A stretch of DNA of 64,000 nucleotides from Gammaproteobacteria bacterium (GTDB taxonomy: Bacteria; Pseudomonadota; Gammaproteobacteria; Pseudomonadales; Pseudohongiellaceae): the NCBI GenBank assembly GCA_041395725.1, contig JAWKZW010000001.1:1488001-1552000 (forward strand), read 5' to 3'. The notes beneath the pieces were generated by a model. The model ran no database searches, had not been told where the DNA came from, and saw nothing but the letters and a program-made list of their open reading frames with translations. Position numbers and translations under genes: made by a program. Shown here one piece after another: positions 26,027 through 32,982 of the stretch; position 1 is the first letter of the stretch; each line of letters opens with the position of its first letter.

Positions 26027-26147
26027 TGTAGCCCTTGTTAAGGCGTGGATTCGCCGCAGTTGGTTTGCGGATAAGATGGCGAAGCCATCCGCAAACCAAG
26101 TGTGGTGAAGACATCCCATTGCACAGCTTGTTATGTTTCGTTTCCAA

Positions 26148-26873
26148 TTAGTTGCTCAATAATTGAATTCGTTTGCGTACGTCATCATGGAGTCTAGAAT
26201 TGAAATCCAGCTTTCCTTCCAGTCGAATTCTCAAAACGCTAACACGATAAGCATAAGATCCATAGTGCGCGTAGAATTCCGGGTGTCGAGGCATGTTCTC
26301 TATGGGTGGAACAATATTGACTTTGAGAGATGCGGTGTCGTTAGAAAATTCATCTGTCGCCAGAAAATGAATATCTCTTCCCAATACTAGGAGAAAGCTA
26401 TCTCTTGCATCTCGCATGTCGTTTATTAATATGTTTAGACTTGTGTTGTTTGCATCGTAGTAGCGGATTATGGAGCTCAGTAATTCCGGATCAGTAAGAA
26501 GATTTAGATTTCCAGAACTGCGTAATCCTTCGTACGTGGTAGAGGCAGGTTGCCAAAGTCGGGTTAACACTGCTTCGCGATAGATATTAGCAACCCATTC
26601 ATCATCATTCGACTTTGCATTCGAACCGAGGTCAACCATCAGGGACAACGCTGAAACTTGTCGTTCAGCAGACTCTAAAAATGTATTCAGTAGAGATACT
26701 TCGTTCTCTAAGTCCAATAAAATTGCACCAAGCGCTGCAAGTTCTTCATCACGATCAATCGACTCACTGCGCCATTCTTCTACTTGAAATGCTATTAGTA
26801 TACCTAGTATTACGACGCTCAGCTCTGCGAATAACCAGCGAATCGATTTAGACTGCGAAGTAAGAATTGGCAT
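26148..26873 (-). CDS. DUF6090-type membrane-anchored protein (integron cassette)
   Basis: 241 residues. One N-terminal membrane helix around residues 13-30 in the family motif RWLFAELSVVILGILIAFQVEEWR, then a long helical, probably coiled-coil, soluble region (DEELAALGAILLDLENEVSLLNTFLESAERQVSAL). The N-terminal motif is the hallmark of DUF6090 proteins, whose function is not known. Gene start is ATG 26873. Its attC is the one split by the IS1111 element. Confidence 0.75.
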   Translation of the reverse strand: MPILTSQSKSIRWLFAELSVVILGILIAFQVEEWRSESIDRDEELAALGAILLDLENEVSLLNTFLESAERQVSALSLMVDLGSNAKSNDDEWVANIYREAVLTRLWQPASTTYEGLRSSGNLNLLTDPELLSSIIRYYDANNTSLNILINDMRDARDSFLLVLGRDIHFLATDEFSNDTASLKVNIVPPIENMPRHPEFYAHYGSYAYRVSVLRIRLEGKLDFNSRLHDDVRKRIQLLSN

Positions 26874-26917
26874 AGCCCCTAATAGCCCTGCAAGATTGCA
26901 CTATTTATAACTAGAAA

Positions 26918-27030
26918 CATAACGCCGTTTTTAAGGGGCGGGTTCGCCGCGCAGCGCTTTCGGGTAAAGTGGGCGAAGGCCACCCGAAAGCGCTGTGTGG
27001 TGAGACCGACCCATTGAAAGCTTTGTTATG
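26918..27030 (-). other. attC site f
   Basis: 113 bases, CATAACGCCG to TTTGTTATG, with a long imperfect inverted repeat (AGCGCTTTCGGGT / ACCCGAAAGCGCT). The long form resembles the Vibrio repeat type. It contains the stop codon of the HEPN-like gene that it closes. Confidence 0.9.
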
Positions 27031-27487
27031 TGCCTTCAGCACGTTCTACCCACCCGTTGTGTTCTTCACACCAGTCGTAAAGAACAATGATTTGTTCAAG
27101 TTCGTACGTGCCGCGAAATAAGTCACCTTCAAGCTTTCGCGGGCTAAAATTCGCTATGCTTCTAGTTATTGCGTTATCTAAAAGCAGCTCATGAGCGATA
27201 TAGTTTCGGTGTTTCACGACTCCGTCGAGAAAAGCGATGAAATCTGGCCGAATGCCGACTCTCTCAAGTTCATTTTTGGTCCGTCCCAGGGTCCATCTTT
27301 CCATTTCTTCAATCGGAATTTCGTAGTCCCTGGATAAAACGCGTTTGAGCCCGAATTCCAGTAATTGGGCTTTCCCCATGAAGATTGAAAAACGTTCAAG
27401 GAAGTTGAGTGTCGCATATTCATCTATTTTTTCAGTCACCATTCTTTGAATGTCTTCACGACTCAATTCAGGTGATTCAGCACACAT
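27026..27487 (-). CDS. HEPN-like domain protein (integron cassette)
   Basis: 153 residues, all-helical by appearance. The segment VVKHRNYIAHELL contains Arg94 and His99 in RNYIAH, the RX4H motif of HEPN-type RNases. The protein has no membrane segment. HEPN domains often act as RNase toxins or in phage defence, but no partner antitoxin or nucleotidyltransferase gene lies in this cassette, so the role is open. The TAA stop lies in the attC core GTTATG. Confidence 0.55.
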   Translation of the reverse strand: MCAESPELSREDIQRMVTEKIDEYATLNFLERFSIFMGKAQLLEFGLKRVLSRDYEIPIEEMERWTLGRTKNELERVGIRPDFIAFLDGVVKHRNYIAHELLLDNAITRSIANFSPRKLEGDLFRGTYELEQIIVLYDWCEEHNGWVERAEGT

Positions 27488-27512
27488 CGCTATCTCCGAT
27501 GTTTAAAAGGCA

Positions 27513-27615
27513 CATAACGCCCCTGATCTGGCGCGAAAGTATGTTGGCGTGGCTTTTGCGCTCTTTGCAAAAGGCATGACGACATACTTTTGTCGCTCAG
27601 GATCGGTTTGTTAGG
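27513..27615 (-). other. attC site g
   Basis: 103 bases, CATAACGCCCC to GTTAGGAG, with arms AAAGTATGT / ACATACTTT and GGCTTTTGC / GCAAAAGGC. It closes the esterase cassette. Confidence 0.88.
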
Positions 27616-27629
27616 AGCCGCCACACTTA

Positions 27630-28583
27630 TCATGGCTCCGGGTATACTCCTGCCTTCTCGAACTGCCCGACATGGAACTCAAGACTGAAAGGTATCCTGC
27701 TTCCAAAAAATGATACATCATGCTTCCCGCCCGGCACCGAGACAAACGTGTGTTCTAAGCCCAGTTCTTTCAGCCGCCGCTCGAAATGAAGTGCCATCTG
27801 GTAAAAGCCAAACTCATCCTCCGTACCGCTATCAAAGTAGATCGCTAACTCATTGGGCTGAAGAGAATCCAACAGTGAGTAAGGGTCATACTGCCTCCAA
27901 CCCTCGATATTTAAGCCAAACACGGCTTCCCATTCCTCGAAGCCCGGACGATGCTCGATATTCGTGAGCATCGCGTCCTCGCGGGGCAAGTAAAGCATGG
28001 ACACACCGCCGGAATGGGCAGCAACAGAAGAGAATAGATCTTTGTGCCTCAAAGCGAGGTGAAACGCAGCAAGCCCTCCAGCAGACTCTCCCGTGATGCT
28101 GCGGGCTTGCCTGGTTGAAATAGTACGGTAGGTGCCGTCGATGTAAGGAACTATTTCCTCGACCATATAACTTTCGTAATTTGATGTACGAACGCAAAAT
28201 TCTTGTCGGGGTTCACGCGCATTGCGGGTAGGAGAGGCTTCATTCATGCACTCATCAAAATTAGCAGGAGTAGCAGAATTTACATAAACCCCTCTATCTC
28301 CGTCTGGCATAACAATAATGGCCTGAAGATTCATTTCGTCAGCAACCTTTTGCACCTCGAGGCCAGGTGATGACCAAGTATCTTCATTGACGCCCCAACC
28401 GTGCACGAGATAAATCACTGGATATCTTAGATCGCCACTCGAATACCCAGTCGGTAGATATATATTAAAACTCTTTGATACTCCAAGCGCGGAAGATTCG
28501 ATAATTCCGCTCGAAATAGTTCCTTCAGCGAAAAGCACCGAAGGCACAAAAGCAAGTATGCCGAAGAGTGCTGATGGCTTCAT
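27630..28583 (-). CDS. Exported esterase, alpha/beta-hydrolase (esterase D / tributyrin type)
   Basis: 317 residues with a Sec signal peptide at about 1-19 (ALFGILAFVPSVLFA). The hydrolase core shows VIYLVHGWGVNEDTW (oxyanion-hole region), AIIVMPDGDRG, the nucleophile elbow GESAGG with Ser167, and a C-terminal GGKHDVSFFG with the likely catalytic His. Family members split acyl esters or S-formylglutathione; export argues for an extracytoplasmic ester. The ribosome binding site TTAGGAG lies within the cassette's recombination core (CCTAACGCC on the plus strand). Confidence 0.88.
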   Translation of the reverse strand: MKPSALFGILAFVPSVLFAEGTISSGIIESSALGVSKSFNIYLPTGYSSGDLRYPVIYLVHGWGVNEDTWSSPGLEVQKVADEMNLQAIIVMPDGDRGVYVNSATPANFDECMNEASPTRNAREPRQEFCVRTSNYESYMVEEIVPYIDGTYRTISTRQARSITGESAGGLAAFHLALRHKDLFSSVAAHSGGVSMLYLPREDAMLTNIEHRPGFEEWEAVFGLNIEGWRQYDPYSLLDSLQPNELAIYFDSGTEDEFGFYQMALHFERRLKELGLEHTFVSVPGGKHDVSFFGSRIPFSLEFHVGQFEKAGVYPEP

Positions 28584-28591
28584 TGCGGCTC

Positions 28592-28651
28592 CTAACGCCC
28601 GTATTAATAGGAAATGGCATCGCCATTTTCCTTTTTGAATTGATTGTTATG
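28592..28651 (-). other. attC site h
   Basis: 60 bases, CTAACGCCCGTATTAATAGG to ATTGTTATG, with arms GGAAATGGC / GCCATTTTCC. Very close to attC d in sequence. It closes the cassette of the 28668-29180 gene. Confidence 0.9.
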
Positions 28652-28667
28652 TTTCGTTTTCTCGGTA

Positions 28668-29180
28668 CTAATTCACACCTATCTCTTCTGGAATTCTATC
28701 AAGAATAAAATTCAACATTGGAGGTGCGTCTTCATACGGCGCAATATCTTCTGCAACTCCGCTTGTTTCAAACCGGGGCCAATTCTCTCTAAATAAGCGC
28801 CCTCCGGGCGTATTCAAAAGAGATGCATACTGCCTAACTGCATACCGGAAATCTTCTTCTGCTATTTGATCGTCCAACCACAATTCCCGCAAATTCCTTG
28901 CATTGTTCTGAAACATTAATAGGAACATCGAGAACTGAACTACCTCTGCATCGGTTAGGGTATTCGGATTGTACAAACCCTTCGCAAGTGCTCCTGCTGC
29001 TCCGCCATTTGACAGCAATATTTCATTGATACTCTGGTAGCCACCCGTTGACGCATTCAGTAGTTGGAGATTAATAGAATCTCTTGCGAAACGAATTTCC
29101 AATGCCAAAAAGATAATTCCGATTACTACTCCAATATTTGCAGCCACGGAAAGCCACTCGTTCAGTTTATCAAACTTCAT
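28668..29180 (-). CDS. Cassette-encoded single-pass membrane protein, unknown function
   Basis: 170 residues. N-terminal MKFDKLNEWLSVAANIGVVIGIIFLALEIRFARD gives one membrane helix at about residues 12-29; the rest is a soluble helical region with QFSMFLLMFQNNARNLRELWL and a conserved-looking YEDAPPMLNFIL end. The pseudogene at 23600-24076 is a relative, so this is a cassette family present at least twice in the array. Function unknown. Confidence 0.75.
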   Translation of the reverse strand: MKFDKLNEWLSVAANIGVVIGIIFLALEIRFARDSINLQLLNASTGGYQSINEILLSNGGAAGALAKGLYNPNTLTDAEVVQFSMFLLMFQNNARNLRELWLDDQIAEEDFRYAVRQYASLLNTPGGRLFRENWPRFETSGVAEDIAPYEDAPPMLNFILDRIPEEIGVN

Positions 29181-29221
29181 GTCGTTCCTATCTATCAGAG
29201 GCCACGGGTCCCAACTAGAAA

Positions 29222-29277
29222 CATAACGCCCGTATTCACGCGCCAGCTTTGCTGGTCGCGTGGAATTGATGGTTATG
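29222..29277 (-). other. attC site i
   Basis: 56 bases, CATAACGCCCGTATTCACGC to GGTTATG, arms CACGCGCCAGC / GCTGGTCGCGTG. It includes the higA stop codon and closes the higBA cassette. Confidence 0.9.
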
Positions 29278-29584
29278 CAGCATTTAGCGGTCGAATTCGG
29301 GCAACTTCAGATTTGAGCGCATGGTTGGCTTCCCACAAATCTAAAGCGCGCTGAGCATTGAGCCAGAACTCAGCAGAGTTACCAAATAGACGGCCAAGAC
29401 GTATAGCCATCTCCGGGCTTACCGCACGGCGCTCACGCAATAGTTCATTGATTGACTGCCGCGATACACCCAACGCTTCAGCCAGGCCCGAGACACTTAG
29501 CTCGTAATCTGGCATAAAATCCTCCCGCAGCATTTCCCCCGGATGAGTGGGCTTTCGTTTCATTCCTGTATTGTTAATCGTCAT
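29273..29584 (-). CDS. higA: HigA-family addiction-module antitoxin
   Basis: 103 residues with the HigA signature RKPTHPGEMLREDFMPDYELSVSGLAEALGVSRQSINELLRERRAVSPEMAIRLGRLFGNSAEFWLNAQ, an XRE helix-turn-helix. It binds HigB and its own promoter. Start may be ATG 29584 or the in-frame ATG at 29563. It is 13 bases after higB. TAA stop is in the attC core. Confidence 0.95.
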   Translation of the reverse strand: MTINNTGMKRKPTHPGEMLREDFMPDYELSVSGLAEALGVSRQSINELLRERRAVSPEMAIRLGRLFGNSAEFWLNAQRALDLWEANHALKSEVARIRPLNAA

Positions 29585-29597
29585 TTAACACACCTCA

Positions 29598-29879
29598 CTA
29601 ATGGTAATCGCAGACTTCAACATCGAAAGCATCACCATCTTCAAATCGGAAACAGATTCTCCACTGGTCATTAATCGCTATAGCATGCTGCCTTTCACGA
29701 TCATCGGTCAGTCTATGCAGTTTATTACCCTGCGGCACCTTCAGGTCATCAAGGCTTGTGGCAAGATTGACGTATTCCAGTTTGCGCGAAGCACGAGCAT
29801 GGATGTCTGGTGGAAATTTCCTCGACTTTCCTGATTCGTATAGAGACTTGGTGTGCTTGTCTGCGAAAGTCTTAATCAT
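29598..29879 (-). CDS. higB: HigB-type RelE-family toxin
   Basis: 93 residues, HigB type: IKTFADKHTKSLYESGKSRKFPPDIHARASRKLEYVNLATSLDDLKVPQGNKLHRL, then QHAIAINDQWRICFRFEDGDAFDVEVCDYH, the family ending with catalytic basic and Tyr/His residues. Cleaves mRNA on the ribosome in relatives. Precedes higA in the standard higBA order; the third toxin-antitoxin cassette of the array. Confidence 0.95.
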   Translation of the reverse strand: MIKTFADKHTKSLYESGKSRKFPPDIHARASRKLEYVNLATSLDDLKVPQGNKLHRLTDDRERQHAIAINDQWRICFRFEDGDAFDVEVCDYH

Positions 29880-29946
29880 GCCAGCAAATGTAATGCGTCA
29901 CGTGACAGAAGTCAAATGCTGGCTTTTACTTGGGATGCTGCATAAC

Positions 29947-31762
29947 GAGGCTGTAGAAAAACCGACTGACAAGTCAGGCCTTCCCAAGCTGGTATTATTG
30001 TCTCTCTACCTATGACCATTTATCGATTCGTTTGTATTTGACGTTTCCATCTGAATTTACCCAGATCGATCAGATATTCGCTCATCCTCTCACGGTGATG
30101 CCGCCAGCTTCCCGTAATTCATCAACTTCTCAATATTGTGAACCATGCAATACAAGCGCCATTGCCCCTGCGCCTTGCGTTTGCCTCGCAGACTGATCCG
30201 ATTCAAACCCTTGTTGGTTCCGATATTACCAAACACCGGCTCCACCACCGACATCCGGTGCCCATAAATTTCCTTACCTTGCTCACTATCAACCCTGGCC
30301 TTCATCCAGTCGGTATACGGGGTGCTGGACTCCCGCTTGCCGGCTTGCTTTAGGACAAAGGACACCTGCCTGCCATGCCCCTTTCGGTGGTCAGCGGATT
30401 CCGGGTTGTGCATACAAGCCTTCTTCCTCGGACAGTGTCGGCATTGTAATAAGCGTCCCTCGAAGTAAGCCACTTTGTCACCCTGGGCATTGGTGCGGGT
30501 TCCGTTATAGCTGAGCGTCTCTCCCTGGGGGCAGATGCAGACCAGCGCCTTGGCATCAAAGGTAAACTCACTGCCGGGGATAACGGCCTTCTTCTTGTCT
30601 CCGCCCCAGGGCTTGCCGGTTACTGCCGGCTTCTTGCCGTACTTGTTTTTGTGATCCGCAAAGCGGGGATCGCGGCTGCGGAACTGGTTGTCCGGGATAT
30701 AGGCATTGAGGCCGTTATCCTTCAGGTATTTCATGTTGGCTTCATTGGCAAAGCCAGTATCAGCAGTGATTACCGTGCCGGTCTTGCTGAGGTTCCTGTT
30801 GATCTTGAGTTTCTTGAGGCGTCCCCGGACTGCCTCGATAACCGGTTGTAGGGTATGGTGTTCCTGGCCTTCCCCAAAAGCCTGGGCGTCCACAATGACC
30901 TGATGCTTGCCGTCGACCGTTGCAACCCCGTTATACCCCTGGATCGTGCCCTTGCTGGTGGTCATCTTGGCACTTTCATTGTCGGTGATATTACTCTTCA
31001 CTTCCTTGCGCCGGCGACCTTGTCCCATCCTTGGGGCCGCCTGCTTTAGGAAGCGGTCGATGCGGTCGCAGGCCTTATCGAGCGTTTCCAGGGTCTGTTT
31101 CGAACGCTCAACCCGGGCCTGGTTGTCCGGATCCTGCTTGTCCAGGCGCCGGTGCTCGGTTAACTGATGGCGGATGCGACGCCGGATCTTGTCACGCTTC
31201 TCCTCAAGTTCCTTGAATGTGCCGGACCACTCCTTGGCGGCATTGGAGGGCATCTTGCAGCCGTCGATGGCAAACAGTTCATTGCCCAGCAGCCCCTGTT
31301 GGTGGCAGACCAGCAGAATCTGTTCGAACAGGGCTTCGATCTCATCGGTATGGGTACTGACAAAATGCGCGATGGTGGTGAAGTGGGGCACGCTGTCGCA
31401 GGACAGAGCCTTGAACAGGATGTTGGTCTCGCAGCACCACTGTATCTCGCGGCTGGAAGTAATGCCCTTGGAGTAGGCGAAGAGGATGATCTTCAGCAGA
31501 ATCGCCGGGTCGTAGGCCGGGCGGCCATTGTCATCATTGCGGTAGTTGGGATGAAAAACGGACAGGTCCAGCTTGTTATCGATCAGGTGGTGGATGGTGT
31601 GCTCGAAAGTACCGGGCTGGAGCTGGTCTTCGTAGTTGATGACAACCATAGAAGACTGGTTGTAATCGTAATGTTTGAAGTTAGGCAACAGAAAAGCCTC
31701 TTTGTCTGTGAGGGCTACATTATATATCAGAACGAACGGTATAGGGGTTTTTCTACAGCCTC
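29947..31762 (-). mobile_element. IS1182-like insertion sequence
   Basis: 1816 bases bounded by perfect 17-base inverted repeats GAGGCTGTAGAAAAACC (29947-29963) and its complement (31746-31762). AAC occurs on both sides (29944-29946 and 31763-31765), a possible 3-base target duplication. It contains one full-length transposase gene. The insertion point is the terminal core of an attC. Confidence 0.9.
30090..31688 (-). CDS. IS1182-family DDE transposase
   Basis: 532 residues. N-terminal InsH-like domain (NDDNGRPAYDPAILLKIILFAYSKGITSSREIQW), DDE core with LFAIDGCKMPSNAAKEW (first Asp), TVITADTGFANEANMKYL (second Asp) and the C-terminal YGHRMSVVEPVFGNIGTNKGLNRISLRGKRKAQGQWRLYCMVHNIEKL with the Glu. 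A Cys-rich insert (CRHCPRKKACMH) is usual in this family. The start is TTG 31688 after AGAGGC, or ATG 31649. The gene appears intact. Confidence 0.92.
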   Translation of the reverse strand: MPNFKHYDYNQSSMVVINYEDQLQPGTFEHTIHHLIDNKLDLSVFHPNYRNDDNGRPAYDPAILLKIILFAYSKGITSSREIQWCCETNILFKALSCDSVPHFTTIAHFVSTHTDEIEALFEQILLVCHQQGLLGNELFAIDGCKMPSNAAKEWSGTFKELEEKRDKIRRRIRHQLTEHRRLDKQDPDNQARVERSKQTLETLDKACDRIDRFLKQAAPRMGQGRRRKEVKSNITDNESAKMTTSKGTIQGYNGVATVDGKHQVIVDAQAFGEGQEHHTLQPVIEAVRGRLKKLKINRNLSKTGTVITADTGFANEANMKYLKDNGLNAYIPDNQFRSRDPRFADHKNKYGKKPAVTGKPWGGDKKKAVIPGSEFTFDAKALVCICPQGETLSYNGTRTNAQGDKVAYFEGRLLQCRHCPRKKACMHNPESADHRKGHGRQVSFVLKQAGKRESSTPYTDWMKARVDSEQGKEIYGHRMSVVEPVFGNIGTNKGLNRISLRGKRKAQGQWRLYCMVHNIEKLMNYGKLAASP

Positions 31763-31837
31763 AACGCCCTTGTTAAGGGGCGTGGCGCGCAGTGCCACGT
31801 CCCGTTTTGAATTTATTGTTAGAGCGCACGAGCACTC

Positions 31838-32467
31838 CTAAGGCAGTATATACTTCCAACTATCATCAAGTTCAATAACGTAGCTATATCCACCAACTAT
31901 ATAAGGTGTATTACCATTCGAGGGTTGATATATTTCACACTGAATTATGCCGATTACGAGGTCTGGGAAATAGCTTGATAGCCTGCTTCTAATAGTGTCG
32001 GCATATTTGTATGACTCAAATGCCACTGAAAACACTAGAAAATTGTCCCCGCCTTGATCTGTGAAATTAGTGAAAAAAGGCGTTCCGTTTGACGCTAGCT
32101 CACTCACCTGGGCGTAGTATCTTGAATCTTCAAAATCTAGAATATGGTTCTGTAGTAAATCAGCCCTTCTACTCTTTGTGAGTTCGTACATTTCTTGGAA
32201 CAAATTTAATACACCTGCTGGGATGGGCGACATCAAACTTTCATCATGCTCGCTCAGTGCGTATTGAAAGGCCTCAAAACAAGTATCACCTTCCCTCGGA
32301 GGTTGAGAAATATCTAAAAGGTGAAAAATTTGAGAAAAGCTACGCGTATCTTCATTGGGAGAAGCTGCCACTATTATCGAACTATATACAAACAGCGAAA
32401 TGGCAAGCAGAAGCTTCAAAGACTGCCCCAGAAATAGGTATTTGTTTGAAGGCCGCACTATATACAT
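31838..32467 (-). CDS. First cassette: exported protein of unknown function
   Basis: 209 residues. Residues about 9-36 form a signal peptide (KYLFLGQSLKLLLAISLFVYSSIIVAAS). Mature part has a Cys pair (DTCFEAFQYAL, GIIQCEIYQP) that could form a disulfide and no recognised domain. The ATG lies seven bases after the recombination core GTTAGA (32474-32479), so there is no room for its own promoter; expression would come from the attI side. It sits next to the integrase relic, the place of the latest insertion. Confidence 0.65.
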   Translation of the reverse strand: MYIVRPSNKYLFLGQSLKLLLAISLFVYSSIIVAASPNEDTRSFSQIFHLLDISQPPREGDTCFEAFQYALSEHDESLMSPIPAGVLNLFQEMYELTKSRRADLLQNHILDFEDSRYYAQVSELASNGTPFFTNFTDQGGDNFLVFSVAFESYKYADTIRSRLSSYFPDLVIGIIQCEIYQPSNGNTPYIVGGYSYVIELDDSWKYILP

Positions 32468-32473
32468 TTGCGC

Positions 32474-32560
32474 TCTAACATCTGTATATATGGCCCGCTC
32501 GGTATTTATCTCGAGGTGTTGTGAAGTGTACCTGCTAGTTGGTTCCTGACAAACAATAAG
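32474..32560 (-). other. Candidate attI side of the array
   Basis: TCTAAC at 32474-32479 (GTTAGA on the minus strand) is the core joining the first cassette to non-cassette DNA, repeated at 31818-31823. The bases to the right show no attC-like inverted repeat, as expected of an attI site. Boundaries are not defined. From 32480 to 32980 I see no supported gene; part of this must be what is left of the 5' half of intI. Confidence 0.5.
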
Positions 32561-32982
32561 TTTATATGATCAGTTAAGGGATAGATGAAATAGCGCTGGT
32601 CTCACGAATCGTAGATAAGGTGCCCCCCGGTACATCAATATGCAGGTTTCCCCGTATCCGCGTGGTTCGCCTTTCCACCTTTCTGATTTGTATCGACATT
32701 TCACGTTTTAACTGATGGATAGTGTGCTCAATTCTCCTTTTTCAGTCTTAATACGTAATCCTACACGATATTTACTAGCTTGTAGGGTAAGTTCGATCAG
32801 GAATCAGAGTGCGTGCATCAATGCCTGTCGGTTCATAGAGGACAGACGTTCCAATATGAGTATGTGCGGCTCCAGTATGTCCACGTAGAAGACCTACATG
32901 GCGATGGAGTTCTGGCATAGCGTGAATCCGAAAAGACCGCTCTGATGGAAATGGGCTTACAGTTGGCGAGCGATCGAGTCTC

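Larger units (their letters stand above)
24627..26030 (+). mobile_element. IS110-family element, IS1111 group, inserted in an attC
   Basis: About 1404 bases. Perfect 11-base inverted repeats TGGACTCCCCC (24634-24644) and GGGGGAGTCCA (26016-26026) are subterminal: seven bases lie outside on the left and four on the right, the arrangement known for IS1111-type elements. No target duplication. Pre-insertion sequence can be rebuilt as CATAACG|CCCTTG by comparison with other attC sites. It carries a transposase gene followed by a roughly 290-base noncoding end. A relic of a second copy is at 22181-22410. Confidence 0.92.
24620..26135 (-). other. attC site e, split by an IS1111-type element
   Basis: Left piece CATAACG at 24620-24626; right piece GCCCTTGTTAAGGCG to GTTATG at 26031-26135. 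Joined, they restore CATAACG-CCCTTGTTAAGG, as in intact sites f, h and j. The right piece has long arms (GGTTTGCGGAT / ATCCGCAAACC). It closes the DUF6090 cassette. Confidence 0.85.
29941..31823 (-). other. attC site j, split by an IS1182-like element
   Basis: Left piece CATAAC at 29941-29946; right piece AACGCCCTTGTTAAGG to GTTAGA at 31763-31823. Together they form a normal attC with arms GGGGCGTGGC / GCCACGTCCC. It closes the first cassette (31838-32467). Confidence 0.85.
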
